From the NCBI RefSeq assembly GCF_013408555.1, contig NZ_JACBZN010000001.1:496001-560000 (forward strand): 64,000 nt of DNA, written 5' to 3'. The DNA comes from Aeromicrobium tamlense. GTDB lineage: Bacteria; Actinomycetota; Actinomycetes; Propionibacteriales; Nocardioidaceae. Both the position numbers and the translations under genes were made by a program. Position 1 is the first letter of the stretch. Each line of letters starts with the position of its first letter. Shown in pieces: positions 8,556-16,466 of this stretch. The notes below the pieces were generated by a model. It was not told where the DNA came from, ran no database searches, and worked only from the letters and a program-made list of their open reading frames with translations.

Positions 8556-9503
8556 ATGTGCACGAGCATCAGATTCTCCGACGGGAGCGGCCATCTGTAC
8601 CTGGCCCGCAATCTCGACTGGACGCAGGGCTACGGCGAGCGGGTGGTGGTGACGCCCACCGGTGTCGAGGTGCCCTCGCCCTTCGGGGCGGTGCCGAGCA
8701 TCCGGCACGCCGTCATCGGGATGGCGATCGTGGAGGAGGGCACGCCCCTCTACTTCGACTGCGGCAACGACGCGGGTCTGGCGGTGGCCGGACTCAACTT
8801 CCCGGGCTACGCGCGCTACGCGCAGGAGCCGGTCGAGGGCGCGACCAACGTCGCTGCGTACGAGTTCCCACTCTGGGTGACGTCCCAGTTCTCCAGCGTC
8901 GACGAGGTCGAGGCGGCGCTGCGGAGTCTGGTCATCGTGGACAAGCCCATCAACGATCGGTACCCAAGCTCGCTGCTGCACTGGATCATCGGCGACGCCA
9001 CACGCGCCATCGTGGTGGAGGCCACGGACGAGGGGGTGCAGGTCTTCGACGACGACGTCGACGTCCTGGCGAACCAGCCGGGCTTCGGCTGGCACCACGA
9101 GAACCTGCGCAACTACCTCAACGTCGGCCCGGAGTTCCCCGAAGAGTCCGAGGTCGGCCGAGCGCGCCTCGCGCCGTTCGGCTCCGGGTCGCACATGCGA
9201 GGGATTCCCGGGGACTACTACTCGCCGTCCCGGTTCGTGCGCGCGGCCTACGTGAACGCGCACTACCCGCAGAAGCCGACGGAGGAGGAGAACGTGAGCC
9301 GTGCGTTCCACACGCTCCAGCAGGTCGCCATGGTCGACGGGAGCGCGGCCATGGGCTCCGGTGAGTTCGAGACGACCATCTACACCGGGCTCTTCTCGGC
9401 GCGGACCACGACGTACTACTGGAACACCTATGACGACCCCGCTGTCCAGAGTGTCGCGCTGGCGGACCACGATCCGGCCGGCAAGGAGCTCGTCGTCGTC
9501 TGA
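8556..9503 (+). CDS. Linear amide C-N hydrolase (choloylglycine hydrolase/penicillin V acylase family)
   Basis: The 315-residue product is an N-terminal-nucleophile hydrolase that cleaves linear amide bonds, such as those of bile-salt conjugates, penicillin V or acyl-homoserine lactones; the substrate is not determined. The start ATG is followed directly by Cys2, the catalytic nucleophile exposed after Met removal, which fixes the start. The other family residues are present: Arg18 and Asp21 in ARNLDW, Asn81 in GLNFPG, Asn173 in ANQP and Arg226 in SPSRF. Spacing matches the family closely. No signal peptide is present, so it is probably cytoplasmic. It is monocistronic, followed by a convergent WYL-regulator gene. 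Confidence 0.93.
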   Translation: MCTSIRFSDGSGHLYLARNLDWTQGYGERVVVTPTGVEVPSPFGAVPSIRHAVIGMAIVEEGTPLYFDCGNDAGLAVAGLNFPGYARYAQEPVEGATNVAAYEFPLWVTSQFSSVDEVEAALRSLVIVDKPINDRYPSSLLHWIIGDATRAIVVEATDEGVQVFDDDVDVLANQPGFGWHHENLRNYLNVGPEFPEESEVGRARLAPFGSGSHMRGIPGDYYSPSRFVRAAYVNAHYPQKPTEEENVSRAFHTLQQVAMVDGSAAMGSGEFETTIYTGLFSARTTTYYWNTYDDPAVQSVALADHDPAGKELVVV

Positions 9504-9551
9504 CCGCTGATCGCACCTGGGTCGCGGCTCGGCGATCACCGGGGGCTGGCT

Positions 9552-10511
9552 CTAGCGGTGTGGCGCTCGTCCCGCTGTCTCGGCGCGGCTGCCGAGGAGG
9601 CGGAAGGCCTGGGCGAGCTCAAGCGGCTCCACGGCCTCGATCTCGGCGTCGAAGCGCAGGAGCGAGGCCGCGAGCGCGGGCCACGACCACGAGCCCTCCA
9701 CGACCCGGGTGCGGTCGTCCGTGACCGCCTCGACGTGGCCGTCGCGGACGAACGGGCGCACCCGGTCGATCGGCAGGTGCACCACCGCTTCGCCGCGGCA
9801 CGGCCACTCGTTGTCCTCGGACCCGCGGAACCGAGCGGTGACGAAGACGGCGGGGTCGCCGCCCGGCAGGTCGCGCGGGACGAACCGAGGCCCGTTCGGT
9901 ACACGCGGGCTGATCCGGTCGGCGCGAAAGACGCGCCAGTCCTCGCAGCCGAGGTCCCAGCCGACGAGGTACCAGCGGCCGTGCCGGTGGACGAGGTGAT
10001 GGGGCTCGACGCGGCGCCGAGCGCCGGCGTGGTCGAACCGCAGGACCTCGCGCGCATGGACGGCGGCGCCGATCGCGAGGAGGACGTCGCGGTCGACGGC
10101 CGGGCTCGATCGCGCCTCGACCACGTCGACGGGCAACGCGTCCAGGCGGTGCCGCAGTCGTGACGGCATGACCTGGCGCAGAACGGTGAGCGCCCGCAGT
10201 GCCGCCTCGCCGATCCGGTCGTCGAGCCCGAGGCCGGTGGTGGTGGAGACCTGCAGTGAGAGGGCCAGGGCCAGTGCCTGGTCGTCGTCGAGGAGCAGGG
10301 GCGGAAGGTCCGCTCCGGCGTCGAGACGATAGCCGCCGGCCGGCCCCGTGAAGGCCTCGATCCGGTAGCCGAGCTCGCGCAGCCGCTCGACGTCGCGGCG
10401 CACGGTGCGCGGGCTGACGTCGAGACGCGACGCGAGCACCTCGCCCGTCCAGTCGCGGCGGGTCTGCAGGAGCGAGAGCAGGGCGAGGAGCCGTCCCGAG
10501 GTCGTCGTCAC
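9552..10511 (-). CDS. WYL-domain transcriptional regulator with N-terminal HTH
   Basis: A 319-residue DeoR/HTH_11-type winged helix (about residues 1-60, with SPRTVRRDVERLRELGY) is followed by a WYL domain (about 135-210, containing HGRWYLVGWD) and a C-terminal WCX segment. WYL domains sense ligands or nucleic acids and switch the attached HTH. The GTG at 10511 was chosen because it gives the usual VTTTSGRLLALLSLLQ opening; the frame extends 24 codons upstream without family similarity. It is divergent from a small DUF1761 membrane-protein gene 98 bp away, which is its most likely target. Confidence 0.88.
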   Translation of the reverse strand: MTTTSGRLLALLSLLQTRRDWTGEVLASRLDVSPRTVRRDVERLRELGYRIEAFTGPAGGYRLDAGADLPPLLLDDDQALALALSLQVSTTTGLGLDDRIGEAALRALTVLRQVMPSRLRHRLDALPVDVVEARSSPAVDRDVLLAIGAAVHAREVLRFDHAGARRRVEPHHLVHRHGRWYLVGWDLGCEDWRVFRADRISPRVPNGPRFVPRDLPGGDPAVFVTARFRGSEDNEWPCRGEAVVHLPIDRVRPFVRDGHVEAVTDDRTRVVEGSWSWPALAASLLRFDAEIEAVEPLELAQAFRLLGSRAETAGRAPHR

Positions 10512-10609
10512 GTCTCGATTCTGGCGCAAGTAACGGACAGATGCTGACCGCAATGCTCGGGAGGCTGCCACGAGAGCGGCCACCGTGGCCGCCGGAAATG
10601 AGGGTCTCC

Positions 10610-11026
10610 ATGTTCAACGTCCTGGGTGACATCAGCTGGGTCGCCTTCGCGCTCGCCGCCGTGGCCTCGATCGTGCTGGCGGGCGTGTGGTTCGCGGTCG
10701 TCGTGTCGCGTCCCTACGCGCTCGCCCTCGGCCGGGTGGGCGAGGAGGCGCCTCCGGTGAGCGCCGTGTCCGCGGTGGGGCCGGTCGTGTGCCAGCTCGT
10801 CACCCTGCTCGCGACCGCGGTGCTGCTCGAGGCTCTCGGTGTCACGACGACGGGCGATGCGGTGGTCTTCGGCCTCGTCGTCGGCGTGGGCTACCTGACC
10901 GCGATGGCCTTCCAGATGGCGATCAATCCCAACGTCCCGCGACCGCTGCTCTACGGCCTCGTGAACGCGCCCTACTTCGTGGGCACGAGCGTGCTCGCCT
11001 CGGTGCTCCTCGTCGCCGTCGGATGA
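10610..11026 (+). CDS. DUF1761 family membrane protein
   Basis: This 138-residue integral membrane protein has about four predicted helices (roughly residues 8-30, 52-75, 83-103 and 115-137). It shows the DUF1761 pattern of an N-terminal helix containing AGVWF and a central GYLTAMAFQMAINPN stretch. The function of the family is unknown. The ATG at 10610 was chosen because GAGGG lies a few bases upstream; in-frame ATGs further upstream (10541, 10598) lack this. It is divergently oriented from the WYL regulator, which probably controls it. Confidence 0.8.
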   Translation: MFNVLGDISWVAFALAAVASIVLAGVWFAVVVSRPYALALGRVGEEAPPVSAVSAVGPVVCQLVTLLATAVLLEALGVTTTGDAVVFGLVVGVGYLTAMAFQMAINPNVPRPLLYGLVNAPYFVGTSVLASVLLVAVG

Positions 11027-11123
11027 CGTGCGAAGGGGTCGAAGGGCGGGGTCACCTCGTGCCCTTCGGCCCTGTGCGCGCCAGCGTTACGGCGGGACGA
11101 TCGAGGGGTAGGAGGCGAGGGCC

Positions 11124-11522
11124 ATGTGGACGATCCGGACCATGGGCGGCATCGCACTCCTGCTCGCCGGCAGCACGTGGCTGTGGCTGACGCCGGCGTT
11201 CGCCGGGCGCGGCGTCGCGACCTCCGGGGCGCTGTGGTGGGTCACGCGGCTTCTCTGTCTCGTGACGATCGCGGGATTCTGCTTGGCGACCTACGGGCTG
11301 TTCGCCCGCCGCCCCTGGTGGGAGACGGCGGCACTGACGTCGTCGGCCATCGGGCTCGTCGCCCTCCTCACCTACGCCGTGGCCGCCGCCCGCGGTGGTG
11401 AGCCCACCGGCACGTGGCTGTGGAACGCCTTCGTCCACGTGCTCATGCTGGCGGGGATCTCCGCCCTGCTGCTCGTCCCGGCGCTGGAGCGCTGGGTGGA
11501 CTCCCACGTGATGAGCCCCTAG
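11124..11522 (+). CDS. Small four-helix membrane protein, function unknown
   Basis: The product has 132 residues with four hydrophobic segments (about 7-27, 37-60, 70-90 and 104-122) and short polar loops. I do not recognise the family. Its stop codon lies 14 bases before the next start, and the two genes are probably co-transcribed as a pair of small membrane proteins. An AGGAGGCGAGGGCC stretch precedes the ATG. Confidence 0.75.
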   Translation: MWTIRTMGGIALLLAGSTWLWLTPAFAGRGVATSGALWWVTRLLCLVTIAGFCLATYGLFARRPWWETAALTSSAIGLVALLTYAVAAARGGEPTGTWLWNAFVHVLMLAGISALLLVPALERWVDSHVMSP

Positions 11523-11536
11523 GAGGAGGAGGCCCC

Positions 11537-11878
11537 ATGAGCTGGCTGTTCGGTGCCTTTCTCATCGCCCACGGTCTGGTGCACGCCGCCATCTGGATGG
11601 CGCCCGCCTCGGACGACGTGCCCTTCGACGTGCGGCACTCGTGGCTGCTGGGCGAGCTCGGCTCGTCGACGACGGTCGTGGCCCTGGCGGCGGCAGCGGT
11701 GTTCGTCGTCGCGGGCATCGCGTTCCTCGCGGGTGCGCCCTGGTGGCCGGGTGTGCTGTTGGCGGCGTCGCTGATCTCGCTCGCGCTGCTGCTCGTGACC
11801 TTCACCCCGTGGTGGCTGCTCGGCGTCGGCATCGACGTGGCGCTGGCGGCCGTGGCCCTGCGGGAGCTGTGGACCTGA
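11537..11878 (+). CDS. Small membrane protein, function unknown
   Basis: The 113-residue protein has an N-terminal helix containing FLIAHGLVHAAIWM and three further hydrophobic segments (about 40-65, 68-88 and 90-108). A very strong ribosome-binding site, AGGAGGAGGAGG at 11521-11532, overlaps the end of the preceding gene and decides the start. The pair with the upstream membrane protein suggests a joint role, but none can be named. A family A palindromic repeat begins about 12 bp after the stop. Confidence 0.75.
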   Translation: MSWLFGAFLIAHGLVHAAIWMAPASDDVPFDVRHSWLLGELGSSTTVVALAAAAVFVVAGIAFLAGAPWWPGVLLAASLISLALLLVTFTPWWLLGVGIDVALAAVALRELWT

Positions 11879-11889
11879 CCCACCGCTCC

Positions 11890-11985
11890 GCGGCGCCAGA
11901 TGTGTAGCGTTCGCCACCGTTCTTCGGCCCCATCCTCCGGAAAGGGGTGGAGACCGCTACACATCTCGCGCGCCGGAGGCGTGGA
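11890..11985. repeat. Family A palindromic intergenic repeat, copy 1 (inverted orientation)
   Basis: Inverted arms AGATGTGTAGCG (11898-11909) and CGCTACACATCT (11955-11966) enclose a second pair, CCACC (11914-11918) and GGTGG (11946-11950). The flank GCGCGCCGGAGGCGTGGA (11968-11985) is the reverse complement of the left flank of the copies at 42.9 and 54.3 kb, so this copy is inverted relative to them. It lies between convergent genes. It may act as a terminator or as a REP-like element. Confidence 0.85.
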
Positions 11986-11997
11986 CGCGGACGGAGG

Positions 11998-12420
11998 TCA
12001 GCGCTGGCCCGGCAGGGTGCCGAAGCTGTTGCGGTACCGCGTGCCCTCCTTCGGGCGGGTGAACCGCAGCCCGCTCCACGTGGGGTCGACGGACAGGCAG
12101 GTGCTCTCCACGAGGCCGCAGTCGTAGCCGATCTCGATGACCTTCGGAAGGGTCAGGTCGGAGCCCAGGCCGCGTCCCTTCGGCCACGAGAGCCAGAGCT
12201 TGCCCTGCGGCGCGACGTGCGGCACGAGGCGGGGGAACTCGGCTCGCATCTGGTCCTGCGTGACGACGAAGAGGTGGAGGTAGTCGATCTCGCCGCGCAA
12301 CGGCACCATCCTCAGGTCGGGGAGTCCCATGGACTCAGGCACGCCGTCGGGCGCGTGCACGAAGTGGGCCGTCCAGCCGGGCTTCACGCCCATCTTCTCG
12401 GCGACGCTCCGGTTGCCCAC
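11998..12420 (-). CDS. DUF3052 family protein
   Basis: A 140-residue cytoplasmic protein of the DUF3052 type found in many actinobacteria. Typical features are the KMGVKPGWTAHFVHAPDG opening (about residues 8-25), a central hydrophobic DYLHLFVV segment, and GKLWLSWPK followed by SDLT and a C-terminal TWSGLRF. The biochemical role is unknown. The GTG at 12420 was chosen: it lies 4 nt after the upstream gene's stop with GAGGG at suitable spacing, whereas the longer frame upstream is antisense-like. It forms a two-gene operon with the membrane protein before it. Confidence 0.75.
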   Translation of the reverse strand: MGNRSVAEKMGVKPGWTAHFVHAPDGVPESMGLPDLRMVPLRGEIDYLHLFVVTQDQMRAEFPRLVPHVAPQGKLWLSWPKGRGLGSDLTLPKVIEIGYDCGLVESTCLSVDPTWSGLRFTRPKEGTRYRNSFGTLPGQR

Positions 12421-12424
12421 GGGC

Positions 12425-12772
12425 TCAGCCCTCGACTCGCACGTGCTGTCGGGCGGGGCGACCGGTCGCGACCACGGCCACGGCAAGCGGGAGCAAGATG
12501 ACGCATCCGGCCGCGCTCGCGTGCGCGAGCGCCTCGTGAATCGGGAAGAGCTCGTTCGGGACGGTCTCGCCGGGGATCGGCATGTCGTGGGCATTGGCCC
12601 ACACCACGAACTGGACGAGCCACAGGAGCCAGGTGACGAGTGCGACGGCCTGCGTGACCCTCCGGAGTCGACGACTCGGTCTCAGCAGGCCCGCGAGTGC
12701 GGCGATGGCCGGGGCGATGAAGGCTGCGAGCGCCCAACCCAGGATGATCCACCACTCCGCGAGGCTCTCCAT
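12425..12772 (-). CDS. Small membrane protein, function unknown
   Basis: The 115-residue product has three hydrophobic segments (about 7-28, 42-60 and 83-104) and a short basic C terminus. I do not recognise a family. It is followed after 4 nt by the DUF3052 gene, so the two are likely translated from one mRNA. Confidence 0.65.
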   Translation of the reverse strand: MESLAEWWIILGWALAAFIAPAIAALAGLLRPSRRLRRVTQAVALVTWLLWLVQFVVWANAHDMPIPGETVPNELFPIHEALAHASAAGCVILLPLAVAVVATGRPARQHVRVEG

Positions 12773-12842
12773 GGCGCAAGGCTAGGCCTCGCGGCGCTCG
12801 CCGGGGCTGTTTTCGACGGTGACCGGTGGCATGCTGCCACCC

Positions 12843-13235
12843 ATGGAGTCCCGTCACGTCAGCCGCGTCATCGCCGCATCGCCCGAGAAGGTCTACGACT
12901 TCGCCGTGGATCCCGCGCACCTGCCGCGCTGGGCGGCGGGGCTGGCTCAGGCCGAGGACATCGAAGTGCAGGGCGACGTCCTGCGGATGCAGTCGCCGAT
13001 GGGAGAGGTGTCGGTGCGCTTCGTCCCGCGCAACGACCTTGGCGTCCTCGACCACGACGTCACCCTGCCGAACGGCGACGTCGTCACCAATCCGTTCCGC
13101 GTGCTCGCGCACCCGGAGGGCTCCGAGATCCTCATGACCGTGCGCCAGCTGGACCTCTCGGACGAGGACTTCGACCGCGACTGCCGCCAGGTGGCGGCCG
13201 ACCTCGACACGCTGGCCGGCCTGCTCGAGGGCTGA
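12843..13235 (+). CDS. SRPBCC (polyketide cyclase/START-like) family protein
   Basis: The 130-residue product begins SRHVSRVIAASPEKVYDFAVDP, the typical first strand and helix of the SRPBCC fold, which forms a hydrophobic ligand-binding cavity. PAHLPRWAAGL follows as the usual helix. The ligand is unknown. The ATG at 12843 is preferred; an ATG at 12831 in the same frame would add four residues. It is convergent with the flavin-reductase-like gene, with only one base between the stops. Confidence 0.75.
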   Translation: MESRHVSRVIAASPEKVYDFAVDPAHLPRWAAGLAQAEDIEVQGDVLRMQSPMGEVSVRFVPRNDLGVLDHDVTLPNGDVVTNPFRVLAHPEGSEILMTVRQLDLSDEDFDRDCRQVAADLDTLAGLLEG

Positions 13236-13236
13236 C

Positions 13237-13746
13237 TCAGGGCGAGACGGCGCGCGCCTCGGCCGGGTGTCCGGGCTCGAGGTCGTCCGCGTCCGAGACG
13301 CGCAACGGCGTGAACGGCCCGCCGCTGTGGGCCGAGAGCACGCGCGTGGTCAGGCAGACGTGGTCGCCGCCGTCGTCGAGCACCGCGATCCGCTCGAGCA
13401 GCAGCCGGTTCGGGAGGTCGCGCAGCAGCGGCGTGCCGTGCTCGTCGGTGTCGACCTCGAGGTCGGCGAACTTGTCGGTCTCGGCGCTGCACACGGTGCC
13501 AAACCGCTCGGCGAGCGCGTGGTCCTGGTCGGTGAGGAAGTGCACCGCGAAGTGCGTGGCGCGCAGACCCGTGCGGTACGTGTGGTTCGCCTTCGACAGC
13601 CACAGGCTGTAGTGCCCGCTGTCGATGCTGGACTGGGAGTGGAAGCCGACGAGGCAGCCCGCGCGCTCGTCCTCCGCCGCGGTCGTCACCACCACCAGGG
13701 GCGGGTCGACGGACGTCATCAGGGACTCGAAGGCCTCGTCGCTCAC
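13237..13746 (-). CDS. Flavin reductase-like (FMN-binding split-barrel) protein
   Basis: The 169-residue protein has the split-barrel flavoprotein pattern: VDPPLVVVTTAAEDERAGCLVGFHSQ (about residues 13-38), then LWLSKANHTYR and HFAVHFL. This family binds FMN and acts as an oxidoreductase or flavin reductase; the partner is not known. It starts at a GTG. It is convergent with the SRPBCC gene. Confidence 0.78.
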   Translation of the reverse strand: MSDEAFESLMTSVDPPLVVVTTAAEDERAGCLVGFHSQSSIDSGHYSLWLSKANHTYRTGLRATHFAVHFLTDQDHALAERFGTVCSAETDKFADLEVDTDEHGTPLLRDLPNRLLLERIAVLDDGGDHVCLTTRVLSAHSGGPFTPLRVSDADDLEPGHPAEARAVSP

Positions 13747-13782
13747 GCCAGCACCCTACGTCCGCCGGGCGTGCTCCGCAGC

Positions 13783-13843
13783 GGACGAACGATGAGGCAT
13801 TCGGGTACCCCGGCGGGGCGAAAGGCATCATTCTGCGTCCCCT
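13783..13843. repeat. Family C palindromic intergenic repeat, copy 1
   Basis: The left arm GGACGAACGATGAGGCATTC begins at 13783 and the imperfect right arm (13821-13840) reads GGCATCATTCTGCGTCC at its end. The central part contains GGCGGGGCGAAA, shared with the copy at 16394-16453. The element lies between divergent genes and ends 12 bp before the start of the SdpI-like gene. Confidence 0.75.
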
Positions 13844-13854
13844 ACGGTGGACGG

Positions 13855-14214
13855 GTGACCGAGCTGCTGATCGCGCGCCTCGTGCTGTTCGTCGTCATGG
13901 CGGGTACGGGAGTGCTGCTGCTGTGGATGGCGCGCGCCGCGGCCTCGGGCCGCCTCCGTCGCAACGCGCTCGCCGGGATCCGCACGCCCAGCACGATGGT
14001 CAGCGACGAGGCCTGGCTCGCCGCCCACCAGCGCGCCGAGCGCCCCACGCAGGCAGCGGGGGTCGTGTCGATCCTGGTCGCCCTCGTCATGCTCGCGCCG
14101 GTGTCGGAGGCCGTCATGCTCACCACGGTCCTGGTCGGCGCTGCCGCGATGCTCGTGCTGGTGATCCACGGCGCCGTCGTCGGCGGGCGCGCCGCGCGGG
14201 CGCTCGACGACTGA
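13855..14214 (+). CDS. SdpI family membrane protein
   Basis: The 119-residue protein has an N-terminal helix (about 5-24), a conserved cytosolic segment with RNALAGIRTPSTMVSDEAWLAAHQ (first part at about 36-55) and two further helices (about 68-86 and 88-108). The GIRTP...W..AH signature is that of the SdpI/YhfL family; Bacillus SdpI is an immunity protein against the SDP toxin. In actinobacteria these short homologs have no established role and no toxin gene is nearby. The GTG at 13855 follows a family C repeat directly. Confidence 0.8.
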   Translation: MTELLIARLVLFVVMAGTGVLLLWMARAAASGRLRRNALAGIRTPSTMVSDEAWLAAHQRAERPTQAAGVVSILVALVMLAPVSEAVMLTTVLVGAAAMLVLVIHGAVVGGRAARALDD

Positions 14215-14216
14215 GG

Positions 14217-15707
14217 TCACACGTCGGCGAGGTCCGTCCCTTCCGGTGCCCAGTTGCCGTGGAAGCCCGCGGGCACGCGGCCGGGAAGGTGCACCGTCGC
14301 GACGTCCTCGAGCGTCGCGGCGTCGAGCAGGCGCAGCTGGCTCCGACCCTCGGCGCGGTCGTGGACGTAGCCCATCAGCACGCCGTCGTCCTCGGCCGTG
14401 CCGTCGGGGTCGGGCACGAAGCAGAACTCGCTCGCCTCCATCCCGGAGCCCAGCCGGCGCGCGTCGGTGGTGCCGGTGGCGAGGTCGTGCCGCAGGACGG
14501 TGTCGCCCGGGACGCCGTCCTCGAAGCCCACCGCCCAGCCGTACCGGTGCCGTCGTCCGGTGAGCCGCTCGTCATGCCGAGGGAACTCCTGCGACCGCTG
14601 GTCCAAGCCGCTCTCGTGGGCCCGGCCGGTGCGCAGGTCGAAGGTGAACCGGGTCAGCACCGCAGGGCCCTCGTCCGGCCCGTTGAGGACCGTGTCGAAC
14701 ATCCGCGGGTGCCGCACCACGTCCACCACGACGGAGTCGCCGTCGTCGTAGGCGTTCAGCGTGTGGAAGACGTAGCAGGGGTCGATCTCGAACCACCGCA
14801 CGGCGTCACCATCGGCGTCGCGCGGCAGGATCCCGATCCGGGCGGGGTAGTCGCGGTTCCACAGGTAGGGGAGTGAGGGCTCGTCGCTCCCGCCGCGCGC
14901 GATCCGGGCGATCACCGGCTCCGGCAGCGGATTGCGCCCGATCACCCGGTTGAGGACTCCGCGGACGAGAGGCCTGATGAGGCGCGGCACGTCGGCGGTG
15001 GCCATCGCGATGTCGAACGTGACGGGCAGGTCGAGGATCACGACGTGCCGTTCGGTGAGGGCGAAGTCGTGCATCATCGGGCTGCCGTGCACCTCGATGT
15101 CGACGCTGCGCCGGATCCGGCCGTCGTTTCCGAGCACCGAGTAGGCCACCTTGTTGCCGCGCATCCAGCTGTAGGACAGGGCGTGCAGCTCCCCGGAGTC
15201 GGGGTCGCGATGGGGATGCGCCGCGTAGCCGGGCCGACCGGGCAGGCTCGGCAGGGTGCCGCCGAAGTCGCACGGGCCCACCGTGTCGAGCTCGTGGGTC
15301 AGCTCGTAGGGCGGCGCGCCCGCCTCGACGAGAGCGAGCGTGCGCCCGGCGTGCTGCAGGACGTTGGTGTTGGCGGCGAAGTCGAGCTCGCCGGGCGTGC
15401 CGCGCACGGGCTCGCCGAGGGCGTCGGCGACATCGGCCGAGCGCACCCAGCGGTTCCGGTACCACTGGGCCTGTCCGTCGCGCAGCCGGACGCCGTGCAC
15501 CATGCCCTCGCCGAGGAACCAGTGGTGCTGGTCGCCGGGGTCGTCGAGCGGGTTCGGGCCGATCCGCAGGTAGCGGCCGTCGAGGTGGGCGGGCAGTCGC
15601 CCGGTGACGGCCAGGTCGGTCGCCGTGAGCTCCTCGCGAACGGGCGCGAAGTTGTCGCGCAGGTACCGGTTCGTCGAGCTGGTGATGGGGTCGATGGTGT
15701 GGGTCAT
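14217..15707 (-). CDS. Carotenoid oxygenase (RPE65 family) dioxygenase
   Basis: The 496-residue product belongs to the non-haem iron carotenoid/stilbene cleavage dioxygenases. The four iron-binding histidines are visible in their usual contexts: AAHPHRDP (about residue 163), MMHDFALT (about 213), YVFHTLNAY (about 305) and PAGFHGNW near the C terminus (about 485). The WFLGEGMVHGV motif near residue 63 is also characteristic. The substrate, carotenoid or lignin-derived stilbene, cannot be told. It is divergent from a TetR gene, and the 80-bp space between them holds two operator-like palindromes, so substrate-induced derepression is likely. Confidence 0.92.
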   Translation of the reverse strand: MTHTIDPITSSTNRYLRDNFAPVREELTATDLAVTGRLPAHLDGRYLRIGPNPLDDPGDQHHWFLGEGMVHGVRLRDGQAQWYRNRWVRSADVADALGEPVRGTPGELDFAANTNVLQHAGRTLALVEAGAPPYELTHELDTVGPCDFGGTLPSLPGRPGYAAHPHRDPDSGELHALSYSWMRGNKVAYSVLGNDGRIRRSVDIEVHGSPMMHDFALTERHVVILDLPVTFDIAMATADVPRLIRPLVRGVLNRVIGRNPLPEPVIARIARGGSDEPSLPYLWNRDYPARIGILPRDADGDAVRWFEIDPCYVFHTLNAYDDGDSVVVDVVRHPRMFDTVLNGPDEGPAVLTRFTFDLRTGRAHESGLDQRSQEFPRHDERLTGRRHRYGWAVGFEDGVPGDTVLRHDLATGTTDARRLGSGMEASEFCFVPDPDGTAEDDGVLMGYVHDRAEGRSQLRLLDAATLEDVATVHLPGRVPAGFHGNWAPEGTDLADV

Positions 15708-15736
15708 GGCGTCTCCTCAGACAAGCGCCCGAGCCG

Positions 15737-15773
15737 CATAACGCTGTTATCGCTCGACCATAACGCCGTTATG
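15737..15773. promoter_or_regulatory. Two tandem TetR operator-like palindromes
   Basis: CATAACGCCGTTATG (15759-15773) is a perfect 15-bp palindrome with a 1-nt centre. CATAACGCTGTTATC (15737-15751) is the same site with two mismatches. Their centres are 22 bp apart, about two helical turns, so two dimers would bind the same DNA face. They lie in the divergent promoter of the carotenoid oxygenase and TetR genes and are the probable binding site of that TetR. Confidence 0.75.
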
Positions 15774-15787
15774 GCAGGGTGTCCAGC

Positions 15788-16387
15788 ATGAGCTCGGAGA
15801 CCACCGCCGACGCGCCGGACGCCCGTCGCAGGCTGCTGGAGGAGGCGGCGCGCATCCTCGACGAGCAGGGCCCGTCGGCGCTGTCCGCCCGCCGGCTCGC
15901 CACGGGTGCCGGCACCTCCACGATGGCCGTCTACACGCACTTCGGCAGCATGGGCAAGGTCGTCGACGCCGTCGCGACCGAGGGATTCCGTCGCCTCATC
16001 GACCGGGTGGACGCCGTCGAGAGGACGGACGACCCGGCGGCCGACCTGTTGGCCACCGCGGCCGCGTACCGCGAGAACGCCCTCCAGAACCCCCACCTCT
16101 ACGCCGTGATGTTCGGAGCGATCAGTGTGCGTGGTCTGGGTGGCCAGGGACCTGACCCCGATGTGGCCTACGCGGCCTTCCGGCAGCTGGTGACGCTGGT
16201 GGAGCGGGCCATGGACGCCGGGAGGCTTCGTCGCGACGACCCGAAGGCCGTGGCGGCACAGTGGTGGAGCGCGCTCCACGGCTACATGATGCTGGAGCTC
16301 GCGGGGATGGACCAGGTGGTGAGGGATGCGGAGCACCACGTGCTGTGGCGGCTCATGGGCAACCTCCTCGAGGCGCTCTCGGACTGA
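15788..16387 (+). CDS. TetR/AcrR family regulator, WHG-type C-terminal domain
   Basis: The 199-residue repressor has an N-terminal HTH (about residues 10-55, with LSARRLATGAGTSTMAVYTHFG) and a C-terminal ligand domain containing QWWSALHGYMMLELAG, the WHG-domain signature. The ATG at 15788 is preferred over an in-frame GTG three codons upstream because AGGGTG sits at a suitable distance. It is divergent from the carotenoid oxygenase gene and probably represses both genes through the palindromes between them. Confidence 0.9.
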   Translation: MSSETTADAPDARRRLLEEAARILDEQGPSALSARRLATGAGTSTMAVYTHFGSMGKVVDAVATEGFRRLIDRVDAVERTDDPAADLLATAAAYRENALQNPHLYAVMFGAISVRGLGGQGPDPDVAYAAFRQLVTLVERAMDAGRLRRDDPKAVAAQWWSALHGYMMLELAGMDQVVRDAEHHVLWRLMGNLLEALSD

Positions 16388-16393
16388 GCGCAC

Positions 16394-16453
16394 CCACGAA
16401 CGATGAGGCATTCGGGGACCGGAGCGGGGCGAAAGTCATCATCGTTCGTCCCG
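16394..16453. repeat. Family C palindromic intergenic repeat, copy 2
   Basis: Perfect 11-nt arms ACGAACGATGA (16396-16406) and TCATCGTTCGT (16439-16449) flank a core containing GGCATTCGGGGACC and GCGGGGCGAAA, shared with copy 1 at 13783. The element lies just after the TetR gene and before the convergent YnfA-type gene, where it could terminate both transcripts. Confidence 0.75.
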
Positions 16454-16466
16454 CCGGAGGCCGGCC

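Noticed and set aside
13855..14214. SDP-type toxin/immunity system based on the SdpI-like gene
   Set aside because: No toxin precursor or sdpAB-like gene is nearby; small SdpI homologs are common as single genes.
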